A stretch of 41,195 bases of DNA, from NCBI GenBank assembly GCA_022538095.1, contig JAKYXN010000046.1:1-41195 (forward strand), given 5' to 3'. The position numbers and the translations under genes were made by a program. Origin of the DNA: Puniceicoccaceae bacterium K14 (lineage in GTDB: Bacteria > Verrucomicrobiota > Verrucomicrobiia > Opitutales > Opitutaceae). The notes under the pieces were generated by a model. It did not search any database. It worked only from the letters and a program-made list of their open reading frames with translations, and was not told where the DNA came from. This document shows, piece by piece, positions 8,546 through 17,405 of this stretch (position 1 is its first letter; each line of letters opens with the position of its first letter).

Positions 8546-9568
8546 CTAGCGGTCCAAGGAATATCCCCACTCCAATAGATCGGATACGAATGCATTTCTT
8601 TCTTTGCTGCTAGGAAAACCGTTGGCCACCGCTATGAATCTGCGGCCATCTCGTTCGCAGGTTGCGGTGATGCAAAAGCCTGCTCGTTTTGTGTATCCAG
8701 TTTTTAGCCCATCAACCCCCGTCACCGTTCCAATCAATCCATTGTGGTTTGTCATCATGGTGGGAGTATCCGCGTTCGGGCGGAAAGTTCGCTGCCGAAT
8801 CGAAGACCACTCGATAGCTTTGGGGTGTTTCAAAAGTTCGTGGGCGAGGTAAACGAGGTCTTCGCATGAGGCTTGGTTGCTGTAAAGTCCTTCGGGCAAT
8901 CCGTTTGAATTGAGAAATTTGGTATTTGTCATCCCGAGCTCAGTAGCGCGCTCGTTCATTCGGGCGATAAAGGCATGGATATTTCCATTATAGAGATATT
9001 CGCCAACTAGGTAGGACGAATCGTTCGCACTCTTCACCATGATAGAGATCATCAATTCGCGCAGGCTAAAGCTCTCTCGTGGGTCGAGCCAAACTTGGCT
9101 TCCCCCGATTTTTGAGGCAGCAACGGTCACGGGGACTACGGTATCCATTGTTACGTCAGTCCGTTGCTCGATAGTTTCGAATGCTACTAACGCTGTCATC
9201 ATTTTAGTCATAGAAGCGATGGCTACGGGGACATCGCTCTTGCTTTTCCAATAAACCTTGCCACTTGGAACTTCTACCAGGATTCCGCTTTTTAGCCCGA
9301 GAGAGCGGACGTAACCAGGAAGTTTATAGTCTGTTGCAGCTTCGAGGTCTAAGGTGAACTTACCTGATGAATTCGTTTTCGCTTTTGCTTGTGAAACAGC
9401 TGCTTGAGCTTCTTCGAGCGGAACCACCGGCAGTTCCTGCAGTGGCATTAATTCTAAATCATCGTCTAACGAATCGAGATCATCGCCTGTATCCACTGAT
9501 TTGAGAATAAAATAGGCGAGCACGACAATGTGAGCAACTATAACGAGGCCGAATAACTTTTTATACAT
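8546..9568 (-). CDS. D-alanyl-D-alanine carboxypeptidase, peptidase S11
   Basis: This 340-residue membrane-anchored penicillin-binding protein trims the terminal D-Ala from peptidoglycan stem peptides in the periplasm. An N-terminal hydrophobic segment (about 7-22) is a signal anchor, followed by an acidic, Gln/Ala-rich linker to about 75. The three active-site motifs are intact: SMTK 119-122, SAN 180-182, KTG 289-291. The C-terminal PBP5 beta domain and amphipathic anchor found in E. coli DacA are missing, as in short S11 enzymes. The gene lies in a minus-strand group with a LysM-amidase, so a cell-wall context is likely. The gap to the MerC-like gene upstream is about 70 bases. Confidence 0.88.
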   Translation of the reverse strand: MYKKLFGLVIVAHIVVLAYFILKSVDTGDDLDSLDDDLELMPLQELPVVPLEEAQAAVSQAKAKTNSSGKFTLDLEAATDYKLPGYVRSLGLKSGILVEVPSGKVYWKSKSDVPVAIASMTKMMTALVAFETIEQRTDVTMDTVVPVTVAASKIGGSQVWLDPRESFSLRELMISIMVKSANDSSYLVGEYLYNGNIHAFIARMNERATELGMTNTKFLNSNGLPEGLYSNQASCEDLVYLAHELLKHPKAIEWSSIRQRTFRPNADTPTMMTNHNGLIGTVTGVDGLKTGYTKRAGFCITATCERDGRRFIAVANGFPSSKERNAFVSDLLEWGYSLDR

Positions 9569-9640
9569 GCTTCAAGTATTAGAACAAGATGAGCTGGAGT
9601 CTGCGGATCGACTTGATCCTGTCGACTCTCTTAATCGCAT

Positions 9641-10162
9641 TCAATGCTCGCAGTGGCAATCGCTATTTTGCGAACGGCAGTTGCGGAAATTTCTTATATG
9701 GGCGGAAGCCATCAAGATTCCACCGATAATGCTGATCCCATTTTCCAAACCAAAGGAAATTCCTTCTGTGTGATCATGGGAATGGCCATGGTGATGCCCA
9801 TGGTGCGAGAGTTCTATCAAGACTCCTAGAATAAGCAAAAGAAGCCCGGCAGATGAGAGGCCGACTACCCATTTGTCTTTGTGCTTGCGGCATCCTAAAA
9901 AGACTGCGATCGCGGTTGTTGGGATAACCGCGAATAACATCCAAAAGTGGAACTGAGGATCATTTACAACGCTTTTGCCAAGTAGTGGAAAGAATACTAC
10001 GAATAGAGGAAGTAGAAGACAGTGAAATGCGCACGTTCCTGCGAGTACGAGTGCGATGCTGTCCAATGCTTGCTGCCAAAACCCTGCAGATTTGGAATGA
10101 GAGTCGTTCATCGAGTTAGAAAAAACAATATTGGATTTCGAATCTGAAGAGGGAGTATTCAT
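9641..10162 (-). CDS. MerC-domain membrane protein with His-rich loop
   Basis: This 173-residue four-helix membrane protein of the MerC family has predicted segments near 34-58, 72-90, 98-117 and 139-156. The first helix carries TCAFHC (Cys44, His47, Cys48), matching the metal-thiol motif of MerC mercuric transporters. A loop at about 119-131 is packed with His (HHGHHHGHSHDH), and the tail has three Cys. No merA, merT, merP or merR is nearby, so mercury transport is not implied; a general metal role is possible. I chose the ATG at 10162 because it overlaps the upstream stop as ATGA, a typical translational coupling; the longer in-frame start at 10210 lies inside the previous gene. Confidence 0.8.
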   Translation of the reverse strand: MNTPSSDSKSNIVFSNSMNDSHSKSAGFWQQALDSIALVLAGTCAFHCLLLPLFVVFFPLLGKSVVNDPQFHFWMLFAVIPTTAIAVFLGCRKHKDKWVVGLSSAGLLLLILGVLIELSHHGHHHGHSHDHTEGISFGLENGISIIGGILMASAHIRNFRNCRSQNSDCHCEH

Positions 10163-10872
10163 GTGTACCGTGAAAGCATCGTCTTCGATGGGAAGTGGCG
10201 ACCTGGGCAAACAGTATGGCCAGGATCAATTTTGCGATGCTCTGTAAAAGCGAATTTCTTTTTGAATACGTCGCGCTTAAGAAAATCCACTAGTTGAGTG
10301 AGCGCTTGAATCTGCAAGTAGCTGGGAGCGTGGTTTTCGAGATTGCCGACAAGACAAATGCCGATTCCGCGATCGTTTACTGACTGGCTTCTTACGTGGC
10401 CACCTGCGAGTTGTTGCAACCAGCGGTCGCCAAATTCGATTTCGCCATCGCCTGAATCGATGCCATTGCCGATTACAAAGTGATAGGCTAGGCCGTGGAG
10501 CATACCACGGCGGCGGTGCTCTTGGTGATAAATTTGAGCGTTGCCGTATTCAATTGCACTGTGATGCGCAACGACGAGTTCCCAATTGCGTAGTGGGACC
10601 TTTAGGTTTTTGGTGGTCTCGATTGCGCGAGCGAGGGAGTCGTTCGCATTTTGGGGCAGGGCGAGAACCTGGTTTTCGATGATCAGATCGTCACTCAGGT
10701 TGTTGGCTTTTTTAAGTTGGCTAACGGAGACGCCGTGACGTTTGGCAATGTCGCTCAGCGTATCACCTTTTTTTATGGTGTAGCTGCCAGCGGATGCCTG
10801 AGCGATCGTTCCGATTCCGAGGCTGCCAGCAAGTAGTTTCGTTACAAATTGTCGACGACTTAGGGACATCAA
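10159..10872 (-). CDS. Tat-exported LysM + N-acetylmuramoyl-L-alanine amidase
   Basis: This 237-residue protein is predicted to bind and cleave peptidoglycan between MurNAc and L-Ala. A twin-arginine-like signal (SRRQFVTKLL, 5-14) is followed by one LysM domain (about 31-73, YTIKKGDTLSDIA to ENQVLAL). A PGRP/Amidase_2 domain follows (about 95-237) with VAHHSA (His103/104), YHFVIGNG, GGHVRSQ, and the C-terminal EHRKIDPGHTVCPG that supplies the other zinc ligands (His212 or His219, and Cys222). All expected catalytic parts are seen, so it should be active. Its stop overlaps the MerC-like start by ATGA. Confidence 0.88.
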   Translation of the reverse strand: MMSLSRRQFVTKLLAGSLGIGTIAQASAGSYTIKKGDTLSDIAKRHGVSVSQLKKANNLSDDLIIENQVLALPQNANDSLARAIETTKNLKVPLRNWELVVAHHSAIEYGNAQIYHQEHRRRGMLHGLAYHFVIGNGIDSGDGEIEFGDRWLQQLAGGHVRSQSVNDRGIGICLVGNLENHAPSYLQIQALTQLVDFLKRDVFKKKFAFTEHRKIDPGHTVCPGRHFPSKTMLSRYT

Positions 10873-11388
10873 AGTCCCAACATGCTGCGTTAAGGAATTA
10901 GGTAAAGATTTATTGCAAATAATTTGCTACAGCGACCGTACTGGAATGAGCCGGGAAAGATTAGCCGTAGCGGCCGTAGTTGGGGTTTAGATTAACCCGT
11001 TGAGCATGTCTTTTGCAAAATCCCAAATTGCGTTTGCTCCGCTAATTGTGGCGAAAATTGTAGCGATCATTGTAGTAGCGAGCGTGAATTCATTAAATTT
11101 CATGTTCTTTGTTTACGACATTTTTACATCGTAGCAAAGTAGATATTTACTTGGAATTTACATTTCGTGGAGTTTCGTATGCCTCGGTAATGGGACCCCG
11201 TGAGTCATTATCGCTATAGCTGAATTGGCTTGGCTAAGTATTGGGCTCTACTGCGAATTGAGCATTCGAACGATTCGAGGTAGGTATTCTTTTTAACCTG
11301 CTGATTAATAGTAGATTATGGAAGTCTTTTTCGCCGATTTAATATTTAATCTATACCGATCAAATTGGGCCGCAGCAGGCGGCTAAAT
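10873..11388. other. Intergenic stretch with only one possible small ORF
   Basis: About 500 bases lie between the LysM-amidase gene and the small two-helix membrane protein. Apart from the 38-codon frame listed separately, I see no gene, tRNA or strong terminator. The composition is mixed, and no clear promoter hexamers are evident. Confidence 0.4.
10987..11103 (-). CDS. Possible 38-aa hydrophobic peptide
   Basis: An ATG at 11103 opens a 38-codon frame ending at 10987. It starts with MKFNEFTLATT, continues as a hydrophobic stretch of about 20 residues rich in Ala, Ile and Thr, and ends with KDMLNGLI. This looks like a single-pass membrane peptide. An AAAGAA stretch lies just before the ATG and could be a weak ribosome site. 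No family is recognised, and a frame of this length can occur by chance. Confidence 0.28.
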   Translation of the reverse strand: MKFNEFTLATTMIATIFATISGANAIWDFAKDMLNGLI

Positions 11389-11646
11389 CTACTTTCGCGA
11401 ACGCTTTTTTAGAGTGTAGTAGACGATTACGATCAATGCCAGCCACCACAAGGAGAATAGCCGCCGAAGAATCACTGCGAATGGGGGGAAGGCGAGTGCC
11501 ACTACCAGGCCTAAGGACAAGCCAATCCAAAGTGCTGAATTTCGATAGAGGGGGGTCTTTTGAGATTTCTTGTCGACTCGCTTCTTTTTTTGCTCACTGG
11601 GCAAGCTGTCTACTACTTCCCATTCAACTTCGTCTTTTTTCTTCAT
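11389..11646 (-). CDS. Small two-helix membrane protein, unknown
   Basis: This 85-residue protein starts at Met 11646 (MKKKDEVEWEVVD), shorter than the maximal frame from 11688. It has a highly charged Lys-rich N-terminal third, then two predicted membrane segments (about 38-55 and 61-77) and a basic tail (KKRSRK). No family is recognised. It is divergent from the DUF2851 gene and separated from it by about 140 bases, so the two could share a promoter region. Confidence 0.6.
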   Translation of the reverse strand: MKKKDEVEWEVVDSLPSEQKKKRVDKKSQKTPLYRNSALWIGLSLGLVVALAFPPFAVILRRLFSLWWLALIVIVYYTLKKRSRK

Positions 11647-11785
11647 CGTCGCTTCGCAATTTAGCTTTCTTTGAAGTGATAGCGTCAAGCGTTAACCGAG
11701 GATCCGATTGGTGATGGAGAGCTGTTTTGGCGGATCGGGTGCAAATTAGGCTTGGTTTTAAGAACTCGATTTCTAGAGTAGCCCT

Positions 11786-12997
11786 ATGTCTGCTTCCGAT
11801 TACCCCTCGATTGTGGAAGAATTTCAAGGGATCTATGGCCCTTACCAAGTCAATGAACGCGTTTTGCAGAAGATTTGGCTCGAAGGCGCGTTTGATGACC
11901 GAAATCTGGTAGACAGTGATGGGAGGAAAATTGCTATTCATTTTCCAGGTCATTGGAATCGCCTCGCTGGGCCTGACTTTAAAGGCGCAGTTCTTTTTAT
12001 AGATGGTGTCTATACTGAGGGAGATGTTGAAATTCATTTCGGACTGAAAGATTGGTATGCGCATTCGCATCAACTAAATCCAAGTTTCGACAAGGTAATC
12101 TTACACGTTGTTTATCACCCGATTTTAGGTGTGGAGCTAGGTGTGATGAATTCGCAAAAGAAAAGTATCCCAGCGCTATCTTTGATGGAGCGCCTTTGGT
12201 ATGGTTTGGAAGAATATGCTACCTATGATTCATTGATGGAATCTACTGGGATGGACGCGCGTGACGCAGTCGAGGACTTGTTGATACTTTCAGTTGAAGA
12301 GAGACGCAGGTTGTTAATTGGAGAGGCTGAGGATCGTTGGCGAAGCAAGGTTGCCTTTGCAGCTATGCGGATTGACAAGCTGGGTTGGGACGACGCCTGC
12401 CATCAGACGGCGTTGGAAATATTGGGATTTCGTTTTAACAGAGCGGCGATGCTGCGAGTCGCGGGTGCATTCGATTTTCGAACGATTGTGTCGACGAGAG
12501 TAGATTTGGAGACGATGTGGGAGTCTGGCGGAGGGCGCTGGCGGCAAAGGGGAAGTCGTCCTGCTAACCAGCCAAAGGTCAGGCTTGGCCAATATCTTGA
12601 ATGGGTGCGTCAGGTGTCTGATTGGCCAAGTAGGCTTCGAGAGATCCCCATCAACTCGGAAAATATCTCAATTGAGGCAGTAGGGGCTCGCAAAGCTTTA
12701 GGGATCAAGGAGTTGAAGGAGTGGATAAGCAAGGAAGTGGTAGGTGATCAAGTGTCCGGGACGCGACTGGATACACTGGTGTGCGATGGGTTTCTGCCGT
12801 TGTTAGCGGCTAGTTTGGAGGTCGATCTGTTTTCGCTGTGGTTTCATTGGTACTTGGGGGATCTTCCAGATTTTTGTCTGGAAAGCATGAAGCGATTGCA
12901 GGTTGCCGAGGGCCGTAATTTCCCTAAAAGCAATGGATGGGGACAAGGCGTGTTGCAAAAAACGGGCTTGCAGCGCATCACTCCAGCTGCTTTGTAA
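11786..12997 (+). CDS. DUF2851 family protein
   Basis: This 403-residue cytoplasmic protein belongs to DUF2851. The N-terminal half has the family hallmarks in order: an LW/IWLEGAFDDRNL segment, PGHWNRLAGPDFKGA at about 56-70, GDVEIHFGLKDW at about 80-91, then HSHQLNPSFDKVILHVVYH. The conserved acidic residues in the GPDF and VEIH segments resemble a nuclease-like core with His in place of Lys, but that is my inference. No activity is established. The C-terminal part is helical with many Arg and Trp. It directly precedes nusA on the same strand, with a promoter-like sequence and terminator hairpin between. Confidence 0.8.
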   Translation: MSASDYPSIVEEFQGIYGPYQVNERVLQKIWLEGAFDDRNLVDSDGRKIAIHFPGHWNRLAGPDFKGAVLFIDGVYTEGDVEIHFGLKDWYAHSHQLNPSFDKVILHVVYHPILGVELGVMNSQKKSIPALSLMERLWYGLEEYATYDSLMESTGMDARDAVEDLLILSVEERRRLLIGEAEDRWRSKVAFAAMRIDKLGWDDACHQTALEILGFRFNRAAMLRVAGAFDFRTIVSTRVDLETMWESGGGRWRQRGSRPANQPKVRLGQYLEWVRQVSDWPSRLREIPINSENISIEAVGARKALGIKELKEWISKEVVGDQVSGTRLDTLVCDGFLPLLAASLEVDLFSLWFHWYLGDLPDFCLESMKRLQVAEGRNFPKSNGWGQGVLQKTGLQRITPAAL

Positions 12998-13015
12998 TTC
13001 GCTCGAAGGTGACGC

Positions 13016-13044
13016 TTGACAATGGGTGGGACCGAAAGCTTAAT
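13016..13044 (+). promoter_or_regulatory. Promoter candidate for the nusA operon
   Basis: A perfect -35 hexamer TTGACA (13016-13021) is followed after 17 bases by CTTAAT (13039-13044), a four-of-six match to the -10. It lies 20 bases past the DUF2851 stop and about 80 before nusA. A transcript from here would start near 13050 and include the hairpin at 13077-13104. This comes from the sequence only. Confidence 0.5.
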
Positions 13045-13076
13045 GCAGCGTTTACTAATTTGCACTTTCTAGGAAA

Positions 13077-13104
13077 GTGGGTCTTTGACCCGCTTTTTTT
13101 TTTT
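13077..13104 (+). terminator. Intrinsic terminator in the nusA leader
   Basis: A 7-bp stem GTGGGTC/GACCCGC (one G-T pair) with a three-base loop is followed at once by eleven T residues. It lies between DUF2851 and nusA, so it can end the upstream transcript. It also sits downstream of the candidate promoter, so it may act as an attenuator for nusA. Confidence 0.85.
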
Positions 13105-13125
13105 CTTACTTAAATTTAATCACCA

Positions 13126-14370
13126 ATGAGCAGCGAAATTCTATCAGTCCTTGAATACATGGAGAAAGAAAAAGGGATCGGTCGTGAAGACATGATCTCT
13201 GCCATTATAACAGCTATTAAAAATGCTGCGGCCAAGGGTGTAAATGCGGGACAAGAGTTGAAGATCGTTATCGATCCTAGAAACGGTAAGATGCAAGCTT
13301 GGTCTATGATGAACGTTGTAGACTCGGTGAGTGATCCGAAGACTGAGATCCACATCGAAAAGGCGCGTCAGCTAGATCCTAGTTTGGAAATTGGTTCTGA
13401 GTATTTGAAGGAAATGGACCCAGCGTATCTGGGACGAATTGCGGCTCAAACAGCCAGGCAGGCGATTATGCAACGCTTACGCCAATTCGAGAAAGAGCGT
13501 ATTTACGATGACTTCAAGGATCAAGTCGGTGACATAATCAGTGGTGTCGTGCGTCGCCGCGAACGCGGCGATTTGTTCGTCGACTTAGGCAAGGCCGAAG
13601 CCTTGATGCCATCAAGAGAGCAGGTCCAAGGAGAAGATTATTCTGCAGGTGAGCGTATCCGTTGTTTCCTTTTAAAGATCGAATCCGGCAATCGTGGACC
13701 GGAACTTATTTTAAGTCGTTCGACGCCAAAATTGGTGCTTCGCTTGTTCGAATTGGAAGTTACTGAAATCGCAGACGGCACAGTTAAAATTGAGTCCTTT
13801 GCTCGTGAACCAGGTTACCGCACTAAGATTGCTGTTAGTTCAACTGATTCGAAGGTTGACCCAGTAGGAGCCTGTGTGGGCGCCCGTGGAGCTCGAGTTA
13901 AGAGCATTGTACGCGAATTGGGTGGAGAGAAGATCGATATCATTCGTTACTTCGAAGATCCTAAGGAAATGGTTTTGGAAGCGCTGAAGCCAGCGGTTCC
14001 TCAGAATGTCTATATGAACGAGCGTGATCGCCGCATGACGGTTGAGGTTTCTGAAGATGACCTCGCGATTGCAATCGGACGTAAGGGACAAAATGCACGT
14101 CTGACTTCCAAGTTAGTTGGTTGGAGATTGGACATTGTTAAGAAAGAAGAAAAGGTTGTTAGCATCGAGTCCAAGCAGCAAGCAGCAGCGCAAGGTCTTA
14201 ACCAGATCGAAGGAATTGATGATGCAACAGCCGAAAAGCTTGTTGTTAATGGATTGATTAGCCCAGAGCTTTTCCAAGACGTGGATGTTGAAGATCTTGT
14301 CGATATGGGCTTCGATGAAGCGCAAGCGGCTGAAATTTTAGCGAAAGTAAATGCTCACCGAGCATCGTAA
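13126..14370 (+). CDS. nusA: Transcription termination/antitermination factor NusA
   Basis: This 414-residue RNA-polymerase-binding factor controls pausing, termination and antitermination. In order it shows the N-terminal polymerase-binding domain (1-125), an S1 domain starting at about 134 ([20 protein letters not shown]), and tandem KH domains (about 200-345) with [15 protein letters not shown] and [14 protein letters not shown] short helix-hairpin-helix tail follows ([12 protein letters not shown] to the end), where E. coli NusA has two acidic repeats. It heads a plus-strand translation and RNA-modification operon. The position behind a terminator hairpin suggests autoregulation. Confidence 0.95.
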   Translation: MSSEILSVLEYMEKEKGIGREDMISAIITAIKNAAAKGVNAGQELKIVIDPRNGKMQAWSMMNVVDSVSDPKTEIHIEKARQLDPSLEIGSEYLKEMDPAYLGRIAAQTARQAIMQRLRQFEKERIYDDFKDQVGDIISGVVRRRERGDLFVDLGKAEALMPSREQVQGEDYSAGERIRCFLLKIESGNRGPELILSRSTPKLVLRLFELEVTEIADGTVKIESFAREPGYRTKIAVSSTDSKVDPVGACVGARGARVKSIVRELGGEKIDIIRYFEDPKEMVLEALKPAVPQNVYMNERDRRMTVEVSEDDLAIAIGRKGQNARLTSKLVGWRLDIVKKEEKVVSIESKQQAAAQGLNQIEGIDDATAEKLVVNGLISPELFQDVDVEDLVDMGFDEAQAAEILAKVNAHRAS

Positions 14371-14456
14371 ATAAGCGGGTATTTTAAAGTCGTTAGAGCA
14401 TAAAGGATTAGTAAATAAACGTAACCAATTTTTTATTACCTGTAATATAGTTTTTC

Positions 14457-16952
14457 ATGAGTGTCAGAATCTACCAGTTGTCTAAAAAAATCGGGATGGA
14501 GAACAGCGAGCTTATTAGTTTGCTCACTGAACGAGGCTTCCAAGTAAAGAGCGCGTCCAGCACGATCGACAACATCTCGGCAGATTCGATCATTGCAGAA
14601 TTTGCTAACAAGGCGAAAGAGTCTCCAGACAGTGTCGATGGAGAAGAGAAGGTCGCAGAGAAAAAAGCGCCTGCACCCGTAACGGCTCCTTCTGCTGCCG
14701 CGTTCGTGAGATCCGTTGAGCAGATCGCTCAGGAAAAAGAGGATGAGGCGCGTAAGGCTGAAGAGGAGAAAAAGGAAAAAATAGAGGCTGCTAAACCAGC
14801 GCCAGCGGCTCCACCTGCTCCAGTGTCTAAGCCAGCGCCTGTTTCAGCTCCACCGAGAATTCCAGCAGGACCTCCCGCTCCGAAACCGGCAGGGCCTCCA
14901 GCTCCAAAGCCTGCATCGCCTCCAGCGGCAAAAGCACAGCCCAACCCGGTAAAAATTCCATCTGTTAACCCTGCTCCAGCAGCTCCGCCAGTGAAAGCGC
15001 CAGTTCCTGCTCCAAAGGCTCAGCCAGCAGCGGCGCGACCACCTGTAGTTAATAGACCACCTTTGGCACCGCCACCTGCGGCCCCCGGGCCCGCATCGCC
15101 TCCAGCTCCACCATCACCGGGAGCTATGCGCCCTCCAGTGGCTGCAAAAGCGCCTGAAGCGGCAACGGATGGCGAACCACAAGAAATCCGCACGATTGTA
15201 GTAAAGCCACCGATCGTGGTGCGCGATTTTGCAATCGAGCTGGGGTTGAAACCATTTAAGCTTATCTCCGAGCTCATGGAGATGGGGATTTTCGCTTCCA
15301 TCAATCAAAGCTTGGAAGAAGACGTTGCGACTAAGTTGGCGGAAAAGCATGGAGTAATCCTTGAAATTCGCCACCGCGGTGAAAACGCAAACAAACCTAA
15401 GAAGAAGGTTGTTCAAGAAGACGAAAGCAAATTCATGGAGGAACGTCCTCCTGTAGTTTGTATTTTGGGTCACGTTGACCACGGAAAAACATCCCTTCTC
15501 GATTACATTCGCAAAGCGAACGTTACTGCGGGCGAAGCAGGCGGAATTACGCAGCACATTGGTGCCTATCAAGTTTCTCACAACGATAAGAAAATCACTT
15601 TCCTCGATACTCCGGGTCACGCAGCCTTTAATGCAATGCGTGCTCGTGGCGCTGACCTTACAGATATTTCTGTTCTCGTGGTCGCGGCTGATGACGGCTT
15701 TAAGCCGCAAACAGATGAGGCTCTGAAGTTTTTACAAAAAGCCGGCGCTCAGCCGATCGTTGCTATCAACAAAATTGATACCAAGGGTGCTAATGTTGAA
15801 CGTGTGAAGCAACAGATGCAGGAACGTGGGGTCATGCCGGAAGATTGGGGCGGGGAAGTTATCACTGTTCCTGTTTCAGCGATCAAGGGCGATGGCATCG
15901 ACGAGCTTTTGGAAATGGTTTTGCTGCAAGCGGAAGTTCTTGAACTTAAGGCGAACCCGAAAAAGGCAGCTGAAGGCATTATCATCGAAGCAGCGGTCGA
16001 AGTCGGGCGCGGGTCAACTGCGACAGTTCTTGTACAAGGGGGAACATTGAAAATTGGTGACGCCTTGGTATGTGGACCTCATTTCACGAAAGTGAAGGCG
16101 ATGTTGAATGAAAATGGAGAGAAGCTTAAGGTAGCGCCTCCATCAACAGCAGTACGAGTAATCGGTTGGTCTGGTACTCCAGAAAGTGGACAAACCTTTA
16201 AGACTGTTAAAAACGAGCGCACCGCGAAACGCGAAGCTGAGGATAACGAACTTGAGGGCAGGAAGTCTGCGATTGCTGAAGAATCAGACAATGGCATGAG
16301 CCCACAAGAAAAGCTTTTTGCTGCGATTGAGGCAACGCGCCGTAAATCGCTGCGCGTAATGATCAAGACGGACGTATCCGGTTCGGTAGAAGCGGTCGTG
16401 CATTCGTTACTTGCGATCAAGAGCGAGAAAATTCATCTTGATATCATCAGTGCCGAAGTTGGGGCAGTCAGCCCGAGCGATGTTAAGAAGGCCGCTGTTG
16501 GTGGCGCTCAAATCATCGGTTTCAACGTGAAGAACGAAAATGGAACTCAGGCATTGGCGAAGAGCCAGGGCGTGAAAATCGTTCACTACAAGATCATTTA
16601 TGAGCTTATCGATCAGGTTCGCGAGGAAATGATCTCGATGCTCGATCCTGAGTTCAAGGAAACAAAAATTGGAGCGGCGGAAGTACGAGCAGTCTTCCCG
16701 ATCGCAAAAGGATTTGTTGCGGGTTGTTTGGTCACCGAAGGCCGCGTAGAAGCCAATGCGGTTGCACGTATTGTTCGTCGAGGGCGTGTGGTTGTGGAGA
16801 GCAAAATCGATACACTACGTCGGGAAAAAGCGGATGCCAAGGAAGTGCGTGCAGGTACGGAGTGTGGTATTCACTTGGAGAAGTTCAACGACTACAGAGA
16901 AGGCGATGTTATCGAGGTGTACGAGATTTCAGAAGTCCGACCTGCGTTGTAA
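14457..16952 (+). CDS. infB: Translation initiation factor IF-2
   Basis: This 831-residue GTPase recruits fMet-tRNA to the 30S subunit and promotes subunit joining. It has an IF2_N domain (about 1-55), a charged helical stretch, and a very Pro/Ala-rich linker (about 105-235, with repeated PPAPKPA units). A second IF2_N-like domain follows (about 250-305). The GTPase domain begins at GHVDHGKT (338-345), with the DTPGHAAFNAMRARGA switch II region and the NKID motif. C-terminal domains II to IV end near EVYEISEVRPAL. Eighty-six bases separate it from nusA. A short AT-rich palindrome (TATTAC-CT-GTAATA) precedes the start; its role is unknown. Confidence 0.96.
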   Translation: MSVRIYQLSKKIGMENSELISLLTERGFQVKSASSTIDNISADSIIAEFANKAKESPDSVDGEEKVAEKKAPAPVTAPSAAAFVRSVEQIAQEKEDEARKAEEEKKEKIEAAKPAPAAPPAPVSKPAPVSAPPRIPAGPPAPKPAGPPAPKPASPPAAKAQPNPVKIPSVNPAPAAPPVKAPVPAPKAQPAAARPPVVNRPPLAPPPAAPGPASPPAPPSPGAMRPPVAAKAPEAATDGEPQEIRTIVVKPPIVVRDFAIELGLKPFKLISELMEMGIFASINQSLEEDVATKLAEKHGVILEIRHRGENANKPKKKVVQEDESKFMEERPPVVCILGHVDHGKTSLLDYIRKANVTAGEAGGITQHIGAYQVSHNDKKITFLDTPGHAAFNAMRARGADLTDISVLVVAADDGFKPQTDEALKFLQKAGAQPIVAINKIDTKGANVERVKQQMQERGVMPEDWGGEVITVPVSAIKGDGIDELLEMVLLQAEVLELKANPKKAAEGIIIEAAVEVGRGSTATVLVQGGTLKIGDALVCGPHFTKVKAMLNENGEKLKVAPPSTAVRVIGWSGTPESGQTFKTVKNERTAKREAEDNELEGRKSAIAEESDNGMSPQEKLFAAIEATRRKSLRVMIKTDVSGSVEAVVHSLLAIKSEKIHLDIISAEVGAVSPSDVKKAAVGGAQIIGFNVKNENGTQALAKSQGVKIVHYKIIYELIDQVREEMISMLDPEFKETKIGAAEVRAVFPIAKGFVAGCLVTEGRVEANAVARIVRRGRVVVESKIDTLRREKADAKEVRAGTECGIHLEKFNDYREGDVIEVYEISEVRPAL

Positions 16953-17045
16953 GGAGCTTAAGGATACGATTTGAGGTCAAACTATTTGAATTCTTCTTTG
17001 AATTAACTAACTAGTGATATCTGCGGATCGAACGAGACGGATTTT

Positions 17046-17405
17046 ATGAGCAATCGAAATGTAAGGGTAAGCGAGCTTCTCAAGCGCGAGGTGAGCGATA
17101 TCTTGCATACGCGCTACCAGAAGGAGGCAGTCGGCACAACGATCACTAAGATCGATGTGGCGCCTGACCATAAGAGTGCGAAGGTATATTTTTCTGTGTT
17201 GTCAAAGGATGAGGATATGCGTCAGGCAAATCGTTTTCTAAACTCGCAGGCAGGGCGCATCCGAGCTGAGCTTTGTAAGCGGGTGGTCTTGAAGAATATG
17301 CCGGCCCTTACCTTTGTTTACGACGACTCGATTGAATACGGCGTATATATGAATGATCTAATTGACTCCTTGGAATATTCCGAGGGGGAAGAGGAGGAAT
17401 CGTGA
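17046..17405 (+). CDS. rbfA: Ribosome-binding factor A
   Basis: This 119-residue KH-type protein binds the immature 30S subunit and is needed for 16S 5'-end maturation and cold growth. Family features are the basic start (RNVRVSELLKREVSDIL), the TKIDVAPDHKSAKVYFSVL strand pair and the RIRAELCKRVVLKNMPALTFVYD segment followed by an acidic tail. Its stop overlaps the next gene's GTG start (GTGA), indicating translational coupling. Confidence 0.94.
   Translation: MSNRNVRVSELLKREVSDILHTRYQKEAVGTTITKIDVAPDHKSAKVYFSVLSKDEDMRQANRFLNSQAGRIRAELCKRVVLKNMPALTFVYDDSIEYGVYMNDLIDSLEYSEGEEEES

Noticed and set aside
11624-12073. 149-codon minus-strand frame opposite DUF2851
   Set aside because: It overlaps two better genes, and its content is antisense to the conserved DUF2851 start.
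15114-15710. 198-codon minus-strand frame opposite infB
   Set aside because: It is the antisense shadow of IF-2, a strongly supported GTPase; the product has no family resemblance.
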